This document shows, in pieces, positions 1 through 9,725 of a stretch of DNA of 64,000 bases. The notes under the pieces are model-generated. The model was not told the origin of the DNA. It did no database searches and saw only the letters and a list, made by a program, of their open reading frames with translations. The DNA lies in assembly GCA_041395325.1 (NCBI GenBank), contig JAWLAT010000020.1, positions 1-64,000 on the forward strand, in the 5' to 3' direction. Position numbers and translations under genes: made by a program. Each line of letters begins with the position of its first letter. Position 1 is the stretch's first letter. Source of the DNA: JAWLAT01 sp041395325 (lineage in GTDB: Bacteria; Pseudomonadota; Gammaproteobacteria; Xanthomonadales; SZUA-5).

Positions 1-713
1 ACGAACTCGGCTTCGCTGCGGCCCTCGCCCACATGAATATTGTGCGCCTGCTGCGTCGCGACCGTGGTTTCGGCACTGGCCGGGCGACCTTGCGGGTAGT
101 CGTGACAAAGGAAGACACGAGTGTCGGCCGGCAGATCGAACAATCGCTGGATCGAGGCATACAACTTGTGCGCATCGCCGCCCGGAAAGTCGACCCGCGC
201 CGTCCCGGTTTCCGGTGCGAACAGCGTGTCGCCGATGAACACCGCATTGCCGATCCGGTAGCTGAGGCTGTCGTCGGTATGACCTGGTGTGGCCAGCACA
301 TCGACACGCAGCGGACCGATCTCCAGCTGCTCACCGTCACGCAGCAGCCGGTCGAACTGGCTGCCGTCGGTAGGAAAGTCCGACGGCAGCCCAAACAGCG
401 CCTTGAAGCGCGTCTGCACCTGCGTGATGCCGGCACCGATGGCCACCTTCGCTCCCGTCTGCGCCTTCAGCCAGGCGGCGGCGGTGAGGTGATCGGCGTG
501 CGCATGCGTCTCCAGGATCCAGCTCACCTGCAGATTCTGTGAGCGAACGAAATCCAGCACCCGCTGGGCCGCTGAAGTGCCCGTTCGGCCACTGGCTGGA
601 TCAAAGTCCAGCACCGGATCGATGATGGCTGCCGGTCCGCCGGTTGCCGACCAGACCACGTGCGTCCAGGTAAAGGTGGCTTCATCGAAGAAGCTCTCTA
701 CGTGCGGATTCAT
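1..713 (-). CDS. MBL-fold metallo-hydrolase, persulfide dioxygenase (ETHE1/SdoA)-like, 3' end outside window
   Basis: The reverse strand is open from an ATG at 713 to the window edge, so the C-terminus is missing. About 45 residues in is the metal-binding motif THAHADHL, followed by ATPGHTDDS, a GDTLF segment, and CHDYPQG near the edge. The HxHxDH motif defines the metallo-beta-lactamase fold. The CHDY segment is typical of the ETHE1/Blh branch, which oxidises glutathione persulfide to sulfite with a mononuclear iron. A GAGGG ribosome-binding site lies about 7 bases before the ATG. The gene is divergent from the GST gene at 878, and a shared role in thiol or persulfide handling is possible but only inferred. 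Family assignment is firm; substrate is not. Confidence 0.85.
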   Translation of the reverse strand, partial: MNPHVESFFDEATFTWTHVVWSATGGPAAIIDPVLDFDPASGRTGTSAAQRVLDFVRSQNLQVSWILETHAHADHLTAAAWLKAQTGAKVAIGAGITQVQTRFKALFGLPSDFPTDGSQFDRLLRDGEQLEIGPLRVDVLATPGHTDDSLSYRIGNAVFIGDTLFAPETGTARVDFPGGDAHKLYASIQRLFDLPADTRVFLCHDYPQGRPASAETTVATQQAHNIHVGEGRSEAEF

Positions 714-844
714 CGCTGCGCCCTCGTGATTCAGATATTTCTAAACTGCTGTCGGGCCGAGGTGAAGTCAAGCCACGGCCGGCGACCACAGTCAGCCTGG
801 CGCCGCTGTCGCTGTGCCGAGTCGGCGAGGCTGCCGACTGGCAC

Positions 845-850
845 TATGCT
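845..850 (+). promoter_or_regulatory. Possible -10 element (TATGCT) for the GST gene
   Basis: TATGCT lies 27 bases before the GST start, in the divergent gap between the MBL-fold gene and the GST gene. No good -35 hexamer was found 16-18 bases upstream, so this is a weak call. Confidence 0.25.
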
Positions 851-877
851 CGGCCCGAACGAAGCCGGAGTCAGCCG

Positions 878-1567
878 ATGAGCGAACGCGTTCTGTACGA
901 CCTGGTGGCCAGCCGGCCGGAGCAACGCTTCAGCCCCTACTGCTTTCGCGTCAAGCTGGCCCTGGCGCACAAGCAGTTGCCCTGGCGCAGCGAGCTGGTT
1001 CGCTTCACCGACAAGGACAAGCTCGGCTTCTCCGGTCAGCCGCTGGTGCCGGTGTTGATCGACCTCGATGGCACGGTGGTGAGCGACAGCTTTCGCATTC
1101 TGCAGCACCTCGAGTCGCGCTATCCGGAGCAACCGCTGCTCGTCGAAGCCGACCATTCCCTGCCCTTCCTGCGCGCCTGGGTCGACCGCAGCCTCACCGT
1201 GGCGGCGTTCAAGCTGCTGGCGCCGAAGATCCACGCGCTGTTGCAGGGCGAGGACGCCGACTACTTCCGCAGCTCCCGCGAGCAGCGCCTGGGCCAGTCA
1301 CTGGAGGCGGTGGCCAACGATGCGCCGCGCTACGCCAAGATCCTGCACACCACACTGGAACCGTTGCGACTGCTGCTGGGCCAGCAGGACTGCGTCAGCG
1401 GTGAACAACCCGGTGCTGGCGACGTGCTGGTGTTGGCCACGCTGCTGTGGTTCGAAGGCGTCTCGGGCGCCGCGATGCTGCCCGCGGACGACCCGATCAG
1501 TGCCTGGCGAAGCCGGCAGCAGCCGTGGGTAGAGCAGATGCTGCAGATGTCCGAGCAGTTCCAGTAG
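878..1567 (+). CDS. Glutathione S-transferase family protein
   Basis: This 229-residue protein has a thioredoxin-like N-terminal half: a start similar to LYDLVAS, then SPYCFRVKLAL where the GSH-contacting Ser/Cys would sit, and LVPVLIDLDG with the conserved cis-Pro. The segment VVSDSFRILQHLE matches the Glu/Asp-Ser element that binds the glutathione gamma-glutamyl group. An all-alpha C-terminal half follows. Length is normal for bacterial GSTs. A GGAG ribosome-binding site lies about 8 bases before the ATG. Such proteins conjugate or reduce electrophiles with glutathione in the cytoplasm; the substrate cannot be read. It is divergent from a persulfide dioxygenase-like gene. Confidence 0.85.
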   Translation: MSERVLYDLVASRPEQRFSPYCFRVKLALAHKQLPWRSELVRFTDKDKLGFSGQPLVPVLIDLDGTVVSDSFRILQHLESRYPEQPLLVEADHSLPFLRAWVDRSLTVAAFKLLAPKIHALLQGEDADYFRSSREQRLGQSLEAVANDAPRYAKILHTTLEPLRLLLGQQDCVSGEQPGAGDVLVLATLLWFEGVSGAAMLPADDPISAWRSRQQPWVEQMLQMSEQFQ

Positions 1568-1593
1568 CCCGCAGGCTGCGCCGGACACTGCGC

Positions 1594-2868
1594 TCATCCG
1601 GGCTGATGCTGAGTGCGGTTGCTGGTGTGGTCAGCGGCTGCCGCCCGCTGCGCCCGAGTGTTCGCAGGCACCTTCTCCCACACCCCGAAACACGGCCGCA
1701 ACCAGTGCACGGGCAGAATCAGCCAGCGATAGATCAGCCAGCATCCCAGCACCGTAGCCAGCAGGACCAGCAGCGGCTCCCACACGGGCCCGAGCCCCAT
1801 CCGGGCCAGGTGATAACCCGCCACGACCGTGATGGTCTGGTGCAGGATGTACCAGGGATAGACGGCGCGATTGGCGGCCGGCAGCCAGCGCCAGGGGCGA
1901 TTGAGCAGCCGGTAGGACCAGCCCAGCAGTAGCAACAGCCAGACCCAGCGATTCAGGTACAGCGCGCAGAACAGGGACAGCCACTGGACCGGCGAAGCGT
2001 CGTCGGAGGTGGCGTCGACCAACAGCCGGTAGCCGATGAAGGTCAAGGGGGCGAGGCACAGTAGCGGCCAGCGCAGATTGCCAATCGACGTCCACAGACG
2101 CTCGTCGCGGCCAATGATGAAGCCGTAGAGAAAGATCGTGAAGTACAGCGCGTGGGCGTAGCCATCGGTGAAGAAGTCGTGGCTGATATCGCCGAACAGC
2201 GGGTAGATCACCAGTCCGTGGAACAACAAGGGCAGGGTCGGCAGCACCACCAGCCAGACGCCACGCAAGCTGCGCAAGCGAGTCAGCACCGCCTGACCGG
2301 CCCTGCTGCGCAAGGCAGGCAGCAGCGCCGCGAGCAGCAAGGTATAGGCCAGCAGATAAGGCAGATACCAAAGATGGTTCCAGGTGATGCCGATGTGCGA
2401 GCCATCAAAGGCGCCCTCGGGCCAGGGCTGGAAGGTGAAATAGCGCACCAGGAAGTCCGCATAGCCCGGCTCGATGACGCCATTGCTCAGGGCCTGATAG
2501 TAGGCCTGCGGCGGCACCACGATGGCCATGCCGAACAGCAGCGGCCAGAGCAGACGCCAGCTGCGCCGACCGGCCAGCTGACTGGGCCGGTAACGGTCGG
2601 CGACGAAGCTCAGCGCCAGCCCGGAAATCAGGAAGATCAGCGCCATGCGCCACTGGTTCACCACCAGCATGGGCCACTGCAGCGTCTCGGACAGGTGGCT
2701 GGACTTCACATGCCAGCCCCAGTCCGCCACATAGAACATGCCGACGTGATAGAGGATCAGCAGACCGAAGGCGATGACGCGCAGGGCGTCGATGTCGTGC
2801 CGTCGCACACTGCGTTCGACGGCGGTAACGGGCGTATTCAAGGTCATGCTCCGACTGTCTGTGGCCAT
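1594..2868 (-). CDS. Acyltransferase family 3 membrane protein (OafA/OpgC-like)
   Basis: This 424-residue protein has about ten hydrophobic helices. The N-terminal signature RRHDIDALRVIAFGLLILYH contains the conserved Arg-Asp/Arg pair and the His of acyltransferase-3 proteins. LVVNQWRMALIFLISGLAL matches the next conserved block (F-ISG). These inner-membrane enzymes move acyl groups onto sugars or other envelope molecules; glucan succinylation by OpgC is one precedent. The start used gives MATDSRSMTLN; the internal Met (residue 8, at 2847) is an alternative. The gene is divergent from a LytTR regulator, and the shared 194-bp gap holds a striking direct repeat, so control by that regulator is plausible. 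The acceptor is unknown. Confidence 0.8.
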   Translation of the reverse strand: MATDSRSMTLNTPVTAVERSVRRHDIDALRVIAFGLLILYHVGMFYVADWGWHVKSSHLSETLQWPMLVVNQWRMALIFLISGLALSFVADRYRPSQLAGRRSWRLLWPLLFGMAIVVPPQAYYQALSNGVIEPGYADFLVRYFTFQPWPEGAFDGSHIGITWNHLWYLPYLLAYTLLLAALLPALRSRAGQAVLTRLRSLRGVWLVVLPTLPLLFHGLVIYPLFGDISHDFFTDGYAHALYFTIFLYGFIIGRDERLWTSIGNLRWPLLCLAPLTFIGYRLLVDATSDDASPVQWLSLFCALYLNRWVWLLLLLGWSYRLLNRPWRWLPAANRAVYPWYILHQTITVVAGYHLARMGLGPVWEPLLVLLATVLGCWLIYRWLILPVHWLRPCFGVWEKVPANTRAQRAAAADHTSNRTQHQPG

Positions 2869-2936
2869 TGGCGGCGACGCTCATCCTCCATGCCACACCA
2901 GTCGATGCCAGCGCCAAGTGCCTGATCGACAAGGCA

Positions 2937-2973
2937 CAGGGACGAACGGTGGAATGCAGGGACGAATCGTGGA
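2937..2973. promoter_or_regulatory. Two 17-bp direct repeats, 20-bp period: candidate LytTR operator
   Basis: CAGGGACGAACGGTGGA (2937-2953) is repeated as CAGGGACGAATCGTGGA (2957-2973), 15 of 17 identical, exactly 20 bp apart. LytTR-domain regulators generally bind two short direct repeats on one DNA face about two turns apart. A TAGGAT -10-like hexamer follows at 2997-3002. The site lies in the divergent gap between the acyltransferase gene and the LytTR gene. The repeat is visible; its use as an operator is inferred. Confidence 0.55.
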
Positions 2974-3062
2974 GGGCCCGTTCGCCGTTCTGCAGCTAGG
3001 ATGCGCACGATCGGCCGGCACGCCTCGGCACCCTCGTCATCCTGCGACTCGATGCCCCAGCC

Positions 3063-3911
3063 ATGACCCTGTCTCACTATCTGAGCCACCGCCGCTACTA
3101 CGAGGTCGCGCTGTGGGCCGCGCTGCTCGGCTTCAACATGAGCGCGAACGCCTGGGTCTCCACCCTGGACGCGCAGCGCGTGGGTCTGGAGGTCGCCTGG
3201 TGGGCCCCGCTGACCTGGGAGTTCAGCAGCATGTTGTTCACCGCAGCGTTGCTGCCGTTGATGCTGGCCTTCGATCGACGTTTTCCGCTGGAGCCGCCGC
3301 TACTGCGCCGACACCTGCCCTTGCACCTGCTCTTTACCCTGCCCTACTCACTGATCCATGTTGCCGGCATGTACTGGGCACGCCGCGCCTTCTACGCCTG
3401 GATGGGCGACGACTACCTTTGGCCAAACTGGTGGGCCGAGTTCGGCTACGAGTACCTGAAGGACTGTCGCGGCTACTTCAGCCTGATCGCGTTGATCTAC
3501 CTCTACCGCTTTCTGTTGCTGCGCTGGCAGGGTCAGGCCGCCTTCGTCGCCGAGGGCACCGAGGAGTCGGTCCAACAGCCGGCCAGCGACCGCTTCCTGG
3601 TGAAGAAGCTCGGCCGTGAGTTCCTGGTGCGCGTGGAGGACATCGACTGGCTGGAGGCCGCTGGCAACTACGTCAACCTGCATGTCGGCACACGCATCTA
3701 TCCGCTGCGCGAGACGATGGGATCGATCGAATCCAGGCTCGAGGGTCGTGGCTTCGCACGGGTGCACCGGTCGGCCATCGTCAATCTCGACCGGGTCCGC
3801 GAGATCGTCCCCTTCGACAGTGGCGATGGTGAGGCCCGGTTGACCACCGACCAGCGCATTCCGGTTAGCCGACGCTATCGCAAGGCACTCAGAGAGCAAC
3901 TCGCCAGTTGA
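3063..3911 (+). CDS. Membrane-anchored LytTR-type DNA-binding regulator
   Basis: This 282-residue protein has four hydrophobic helices in its first 160 residues (around 10-28, 42-62, 82-104 and 140-155). The C-terminal LytTR domain spans about residues 180-280 and includes FLVRVEDIDWLEAAGNYVNL, a LRETMGSIE helix and FARVHRSAIVNLDRV, all standard for the ten-strand LytTR fold. There is no receiver domain, so the membrane helices probably sense a signal directly. It is divergent from an acyltransferase gene, with paired direct repeats between them. Such regulators often control their own promoter and that of a neighbour, which is my inference here. No strong ribosome-binding site precedes the ATG. 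Confidence 0.85.
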   Translation: MTLSHYLSHRRYYEVALWAALLGFNMSANAWVSTLDAQRVGLEVAWWAPLTWEFSSMLFTAALLPLMLAFDRRFPLEPPLLRRHLPLHLLFTLPYSLIHVAGMYWARRAFYAWMGDDYLWPNWWAEFGYEYLKDCRGYFSLIALIYLYRFLLLRWQGQAAFVAEGTEESVQQPASDRFLVKKLGREFLVRVEDIDWLEAAGNYVNLHVGTRIYPLRETMGSIESRLEGRGFARVHRSAIVNLDRVREIVPFDSGDGEARLTTDQRIPVSRRYRKALREQLAS

Positions 3912-3999
3912 ACCCGGTGGCATGGCGCGTGCCGCGACATTGAGGCACTCGTGCGTGCAGTGCTGGGGCTATGATGTCGCGCTTGGGGGCGGCAAAGGC

Positions 4000-6336
4000 A
4001 TGGGGATGCTGCAGCGGCACGCTCGACGTCAACGGTGGTCATGGCTCTCCGCCAGCAGCCTCTGCGGCGGTCTGCAGGCGGCCGATGGTTCGTCACCGAG
4101 TGTGCTATTCGAACCGGGCCTGATGCTGCTGCTCGGCATTGCGGCACTGGTGGCTCTGACCGTCATTCTGGGTGTCATCCGCCGCCGCCGTGAGCAGCGC
4201 GCCTATGTCGAGGCCTTGCGACGGCGCGAAGATCGCCTGCAACTGAGTTTGTGGGGCAGCGGCGACGGCTTCTGGGACTGGAACATCGCCGACAACGAGT
4301 TGCACCGCGAAGGCCTCGATCGGGTCCTGGGCATGTCCGAGTCATCGCTGGTCGTCGATCTGGAGGACTGGAAAACGGGCGAGGTCCATCCGGACGACCT
4401 GCCGGCCGTCAACGACCGCATTTTCCAGCACATCAAGGGTCACACCGACCACTACGAATCCGAACACCGATTGCGCAGCCCGAATGGCCAATGGGTCTGG
4501 GTGCTCGCTCGCGGCAAGGTAGCCGAACGCGACGCTCAGGGTGTCGCCATCCGGGTCTCCGGCACCGTCCGCAACATCGAGCAGGAACGTCGCCAGCAAC
4601 ATGACGCACGCGTCGCGGCCGAAGTGATCCGCACGATGAGCGAGGCGGTGGCCGTGCTCGACCAACAGGGGCGCTTCAGCCAGGTCAACCCCGCCTTCGA
4701 AGAAGTGACCGGTTATCCCGCCAGCGAGCTGATCGGCCGTGCCTGGGACCAATTGGAGTGCGACAGCAACGACCCCGCCCAGCAACAGCAGCGAGACGCG
4801 GCAATGGCCCAGCGCTGCCGCACCGGGCAGGAACGGTTGCTCGCCACCAGCGTCACCCAGGTCCGCGATCACGACAGCGAGGCGCCCTATTTCATCGTCG
4901 TGCAGAACGACATCACCGAGCGCTATCGCTCTGAACAGGAACTGCGCTTCCTGGCCAACTACGATCCACTGACCGGACTGGCCAATCGCACGCTGCTGAT
5001 GCAACGGGTCGGCAGCGCGCTGGAGGAGGCCAAGGTCGGCCAGACGGGTCTGGCGCTGTTGTTCATGGATCTGGACCGCTTCAAGCAGATCAACGACAGC
5101 CTCGGCCATGCCGTGGGTGATGAATTGCTGCGCGCGGTCGGGGCCCGGATGCGGGCTGCCCTGCCCTTCGGCACCTTCCTGGCCCGTCAGGGCGGCGACG
5201 AGTTCACGATCCTGCTCGAAGGTGATGCCGATGCCGCGACCTGCGAGACCATCGCCCGGTCATTGTTGCAGGCCTTCCGATTGCCGATCCGGGTGCGCGG
5301 CAATGAAGTCTCGGTCACGCCCAGCATCGGTATCGCGCAGTTCCCGACCCACGCCGACAATCCGGCCGATTTGCTGCGCTTTGCCGATGGCGCCATGTAC
5401 GCCGCCAAATCGGCCGGCCGCAATACCTTCCGATTCTTCCAGCACGAAATCGCCAGTGGCAGCCGCATCAGCGTGGCGCTCGAACAATGCGCCCGCGTGG
5501 CCGATGGCCTCGGTGAATTCCGCTTGCACTACCAGCCGATCTATTGCGTCTACACCCGGCGCCCATTGGCCGTCGAAGCCCTGCTGCGCTGGTCCCATGC
5601 GGAACTGGGTGAGGTCGGCCCGGAAGTCTTCGTTCCCTTGCTGGAGGAGAGCGGCTCGATCGTCAATGTGGGCCGTCAGGTGGTGCGCGAAGCATTGCGA
5701 CAGATCGCCGCGTGGCGACGCGAGGGCCTGCCAACATTGAAGGTGGCGGTGAACCTGTCGACCCTGCAGTTGCTGCGGGCCGAGCTGTGCAGCGACATCC
5801 ACGCGGCGCTGGCCGAGGCCGGATTGCCGGGTCGGGCGCTGGAACTGGAACTCACCGAAACGCTGCTGATGAGCAACCCCGAGCAGGCCATCCGCACGCT
5901 GGCCGAGCTCAAGGGCCTGGGCGTATCGATCGCCGTGGACGACTTCGGCACCGGCTATTCGTCGCTCAGCTATCTGAAGCGTCTGCCCATCGACAAGCTG
6001 AAGATCGACCGTGAGTTCATTGGCGATCTGCAAAAGGATCCGGACGATGCCGTCATCGTCGAGACGATCCTGGCGATGGCGCGTGCGCTGCAGTTGCGGG
6101 CGACCGGTGAGGGGGTGGAGGAGCCGGCGCAACTGCGCTTCCTGGAGAACCACCGTTGTGAGGAGGTGCAGGGCTTTCTGCTCTGCCGACCGTTGCCGGC
6201 GGACGACTGTCTGCGTGAACTGTTGCGGGCACAGGCGGCGGCCGATGCCGCCCACGGACGCGGCGGCTGGCATGAGGCCGAATATGGCGAAGAAGAAGAG
6301 GAAACGCCGCCTCAGCTGGCTTCCAGATCGCAGTAG
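4000..6336 (+). CDS. Membrane PAS-GGDEF-EAL protein (diguanylate cyclase / c-di-GMP phosphodiesterase)
   Basis: From the N-terminus: a basic leader, a transmembrane helix (LMLLLGIAALVALTVILGVI), a PAS/PAC module, a second PAS module, a GGDEF domain with an intact RQGGDEF, and an EAL domain with EALLRW, ELTETLL, DDFGTGYSSL, KIDREFI and GEGVEE. Both catalytic sites look complete. No RxxD inhibitory site is seen five residues before GGDEF. The protein probably makes or breaks c-di-GMP in response to a signal read by the PAS domains. An ATG at 3922 would add 26 residues. I prefer 4000 because a TATGAT -10-like box lies at 3970-3975 and the longer leader has no signal-like character. The 3' end overlaps the convergent cupin gene by 25 bp. 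Confidence 0.9.
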   Translation: MGMLQRHARRQRWSWLSASSLCGGLQAADGSSPSVLFEPGLMLLLGIAALVALTVILGVIRRRREQRAYVEALRRREDRLQLSLWGSGDGFWDWNIADNELHREGLDRVLGMSESSLVVDLEDWKTGEVHPDDLPAVNDRIFQHIKGHTDHYESEHRLRSPNGQWVWVLARGKVAERDAQGVAIRVSGTVRNIEQERRQQHDARVAAEVIRTMSEAVAVLDQQGRFSQVNPAFEEVTGYPASELIGRAWDQLECDSNDPAQQQQRDAAMAQRCRTGQERLLATSVTQVRDHDSEAPYFIVVQNDITERYRSEQELRFLANYDPLTGLANRTLLMQRVGSALEEAKVGQTGLALLFMDLDRFKQINDSLGHAVGDELLRAVGARMRAALPFGTFLARQGGDEFTILLEGDADAATCETIARSLLQAFRLPIRVRGNEVSVTPSIGIAQFPTHADNPADLLRFADGAMYAAKSAGRNTFRFFQHEIASGSRISVALEQCARVADGLGEFRLHYQPIYCVYTRRPLAVEALLRWSHAELGEVGPEVFVPLLEESGSIVNVGRQVVREALRQIAAWRREGLPTLKVAVNLSTLQLLRAELCSDIHAALAEAGLPGRALELELTETLLMSNPEQAIRTLAELKGLGVSIAVDDFGTGYSSLSYLKRLPIDKLKIDREFIGDLQKDPDDAVIVETILAMARALQLRATGEGVEEPAQLRFLENHRCEEVQGFLLCRPLPADDCLRELLRAQAAADAAHGRGGWHEAEYGEEEEETPPQLASRSQ

Positions 6337-6716
6337 TTCGCCGCTTGAAAGCGTGGTGTACAGATCGCCAGGAAGCACAGGTCGATCGTGCCGACATTGG
6401 CGATGCGTTGCCGGCAGCCAGCCGGAATCAGCACCACATCGCCCGGCCCCACGGTCTGCGGCGGCAAATCACCGACTTCGACACGGCCCTCGCCCTGCAG
6501 GATCACGTAGCGCTCGGCGGTGTCGCGCACGCAGTGCCAGCAGGTGGTCACCCCGGGGCGAACCCGAGCATGCGCGATGGACACGGTCGGGTCCTGCTCG
6601 CAGTTTGACCATTCGCTGATCGCGCAGCGCTCGGCAGTGTCGAACTCAGGCGCGTCGGCCGCGTAGCGAATTGATGGCATGGCCGGCCCCGTTGGCGGAT
6701 TCAGGTGCTCACCCAT
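6312..6716 (-). CDS. Small cupin-domain protein
   Basis: This 134-residue single-domain cupin has ARVRPGVTTCWHCV with the first metal-site His, AERYVILQGEGRVEVG, and PGDVVLIPAGCRQRIAN with the second motif. The second motif has no His where many cupins have one, so metal binding may be altered. The start at 6716 is set by GGAGG seven bases upstream. Later Met codons (for example at 6680) have poorer sites. The start overlaps the end of the preceding gene by 16 bp, and it is the last gene of the minus-strand operon. Function is unknown; a sugar, amine or hormone-like ligand is possible for such proteins. Confidence 0.8.
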   Translation of the reverse strand: MGEHLNPPTGPAMPSIRYAADAPEFDTAERCAISEWSNCEQDPTVSIAHARVRPGVTTCWHCVRDTAERYVILQGEGRVEVGDLPPQTVGPGDVVLIPAGCRQRIANVGTIDLCFLAICTPRFQAANYCDLEAS

Positions 6717-7180
6717 GCCAGTTCCTCCAGGCCGTCGTCGCTGCAATGGGCATCATGTTCCAACGTGTACTCGCCCAGCGGGCCCGCGTGCACCGCGTCG
6801 CTTTGGCAGCGCTGTGCGCAACCAAAGTACACCTGAGCTGACCAGGCCGGCCCGCCCGACCCCCCTCGCACTCGCAGGCTGCTGCGGCGATACCAACCGG
6901 GCAAGTGGACCAGTTCGAGCTCATCCATCCCCGCCAGCGTGGGCGCGTCTACGGCAAACAGCTGACCGCTGACGCGTTCGCCCAGACCAACCCGATCGAC
7001 CAGCCAGGGCAGTCGCCAGGGTCCGATGATGTACAGCGGCCAGCGCTCACAGGTGACGAAGTCTCCAGGCAGCCTGCGTCCGTGGTTGATGGCGGCGTTG
7101 CGGAAACCGTGCTTGAGGGTGCCATAGACAAACAGCAACGATTCGCCAGCTTGCAGTTGCGGGGCCTGAGTCAGCGTCAT
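6701..7180 (-). CDS. Gamma-glutamylcyclotransferase-like protein (GGACT/AIG2 type)
   Basis: This 159-residue protein starts with LLFVYGTLKHGFRN, the YGxLxxG ligand loop of the gamma-glutamylcyclotransferase fold. GMDELELVHLPGWYRR carries the acidic region and the Tyr-Arg seen near the active site. Members release 5-oxoproline from gamma-glutamyl amino acids or amines. The ATG overlaps the stop of the FAD oxidoreductase gene as ATGA, so the two are translationally coupled. As that neighbour resembles gamma-glutamylputrescine oxidase, a role on gamma-glutamyl amines is attractive, but it is inferred. The C-terminal tail (HDAHCSDDGLEELAW) is unremarkable. Confidence 0.75.
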   Translation of the reverse strand: MTLTQAPQLQAGESLLFVYGTLKHGFRNAAINHGRRLPGDFVTCERWPLYIIGPWRLPWLVDRVGLGERVSGQLFAVDAPTLAGMDELELVHLPGWYRRSSLRVRGGSGGPAWSAQVYFGCAQRCQSDAVHAGPLGEYTLEHDAHCSDDGLEELAWVST

Positions 7181-8466
7181 CCGCGATCGGTCCAGCTGCG
7201 CCAGCGGTCGCACCACTGCAACCAGCTGTAGCGCGCCTGCGCAGCCAGCAGACCCAGACCACTGCGTCGATGCACGCCTGGCAGATCGAAGGCCGACAGT
7301 TCGCCCAGCAGCGGCGATTCTTCGCCACGCAATGCCGCCGCCAACACCTCACCGGCCAGCGTGGTCGGCGCCAGGCCATGACCGCCAAAGCCCTGGGCGT
7401 ACCAGACATCGGGCTGCAGCTGGCCGATCTGTGGCATCTCGTGGCGGGCGTAGCTCATCAAGCCGCTCCAGGCCTGTTCGACGCGGACGCGGCCCAGTTG
7501 CGGGAAGACCCGGGTCAGATCCTTCGACAACAACCGGGCCACCGCTTCCGGCGAACGCGACCGAATCGAGATCCGTCCACCCCAGAGCAGGCGCGTGTCC
7601 GGCAGCGGCCGGTAGTAGTCAAAGGCGAAGCGCGTGTCGTAGATGGCGGCCCGAGTCGACAGGCACTGCGCCAGTCGGTCACCCAATGGCTCGGTCACCA
7701 TCGCATAGGTGGCGATCGGCAGCATGGCCCGGGTCAACGGCCCGAACTGACCGCTCAGATAGCCGCCACCGGCCACCACGACGCGGTCGGCGAGCACATC
7801 AAAACCCAGTCCGAGGAGCCGAATCCGGCCATCCTGGCGGGCCAGACCGAGCACTTCCGAGCGTTCGTGAATACGCGCCCCACCCGCGATCGCCGCACGC
7901 GCCATGCCACGCACCAGCGCCAGTGGCTGCACATGGAAGCCTTCCGGTTCCCGCAATGCACCGTGATAGCGCGGACTGTGAACCTGCTGGCGCAACTGGT
8001 CTGCATCCAGATAGGCCCATTCAACCCCGAATTCATCGGCCAAACGTCGTTGCTGCTGCAGCAGAATCTCGGGATCACGGAACCAGTTGGCCCACAGCAC
8101 GCCCTCGTCGACCGGCTCGCAGTAGATCTGGTAGCGGTCGATGCGACGGCGCACCAGGCGCACGGCCTCCAGCGTAGCGGCATGAAGTTGCCGTGCCGCG
8201 GGCAAGCCACGTCGACGGGCCAGCTCGAATGGGCTGACCGAGTAGCCACCGAAGACGAAACCGCCATTGCGCCCACTGGCGCCGTGGCCAATCTGCTGCG
8301 CTTCCAGCAGCAGCACATCCCGCTCGCCGCGCTCGATCAGGCTCAAGGCAGTGGCCACGCCGGCCAGACCGCCACCGATGATGCAGGTCCGCGTCTGCAG
8401 CCGGCCGCTGGCTGCAGTCGTCTGCAGTGTTTCCCGGGCGGTCTGGTGATACCAGCTGATCGACAT
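7177..8466 (-). CDS. FAD-dependent oxidoreductase, PuuB/OrdL-like (DAO superfamily)
   Basis: This 429-residue protein starts MSISWYHQTAR. The Rossmann motif is CIIGGGLAGVATAL (about residues 28-41), followed by an acidic strand end and GHGASGRNGGFVFGG. That GASGRNGG stretch is the hallmark of gamma-glutamylputrescine oxidase, glycine oxidase and related enzymes. MPQIGQLQPDVWYAQGFGGHGLA near the C-terminus is the second FAD-contacting block. It would oxidise a C-N bond and pass electrons to O2 or an acceptor. It lies 38 bp after ispG and overlaps the next gene by ATGA. Substrate is not certain; PuuB-type is my best guess because of the cyclotransferase-like partner. Confidence 0.85.
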   Translation of the reverse strand: MSISWYHQTARETLQTTAASGRLQTRTCIIGGGLAGVATALSLIERGERDVLLLEAQQIGHGASGRNGGFVFGGYSVSPFELARRRGLPAARQLHAATLEAVRLVRRRIDRYQIYCEPVDEGVLWANWFRDPEILLQQQRRLADEFGVEWAYLDADQLRQQVHSPRYHGALREPEGFHVQPLALVRGMARAAIAGGARIHERSEVLGLARQDGRIRLLGLGFDVLADRVVVAGGGYLSGQFGPLTRAMLPIATYAMVTEPLGDRLAQCLSTRAAIYDTRFAFDYYRPLPDTRLLWGGRISIRSRSPEAVARLLSKDLTRVFPQLGRVRVEQAWSGLMSYARHEMPQIGQLQPDVWYAQGFGGHGLAPTTLAGEVLAAALRGEESPLLGELSAFDLPGVHRRSGLGLLAAQARYSWLQWCDRWRSWTDRG

Positions 8467-8504
8467 CGAATCGCTTCGCTCAGCGTGGGCGATGCGCGCT
8501 GGCT

Positions 8505-9721
<1,217 letters not shown>

Positions 9722-9725
<4 letters not shown>

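Noticed and set aside
5260..6378. 372-residue frame antisense to the GGDEF-EAL gene
   Set aside because: Shadow frame without domain features.
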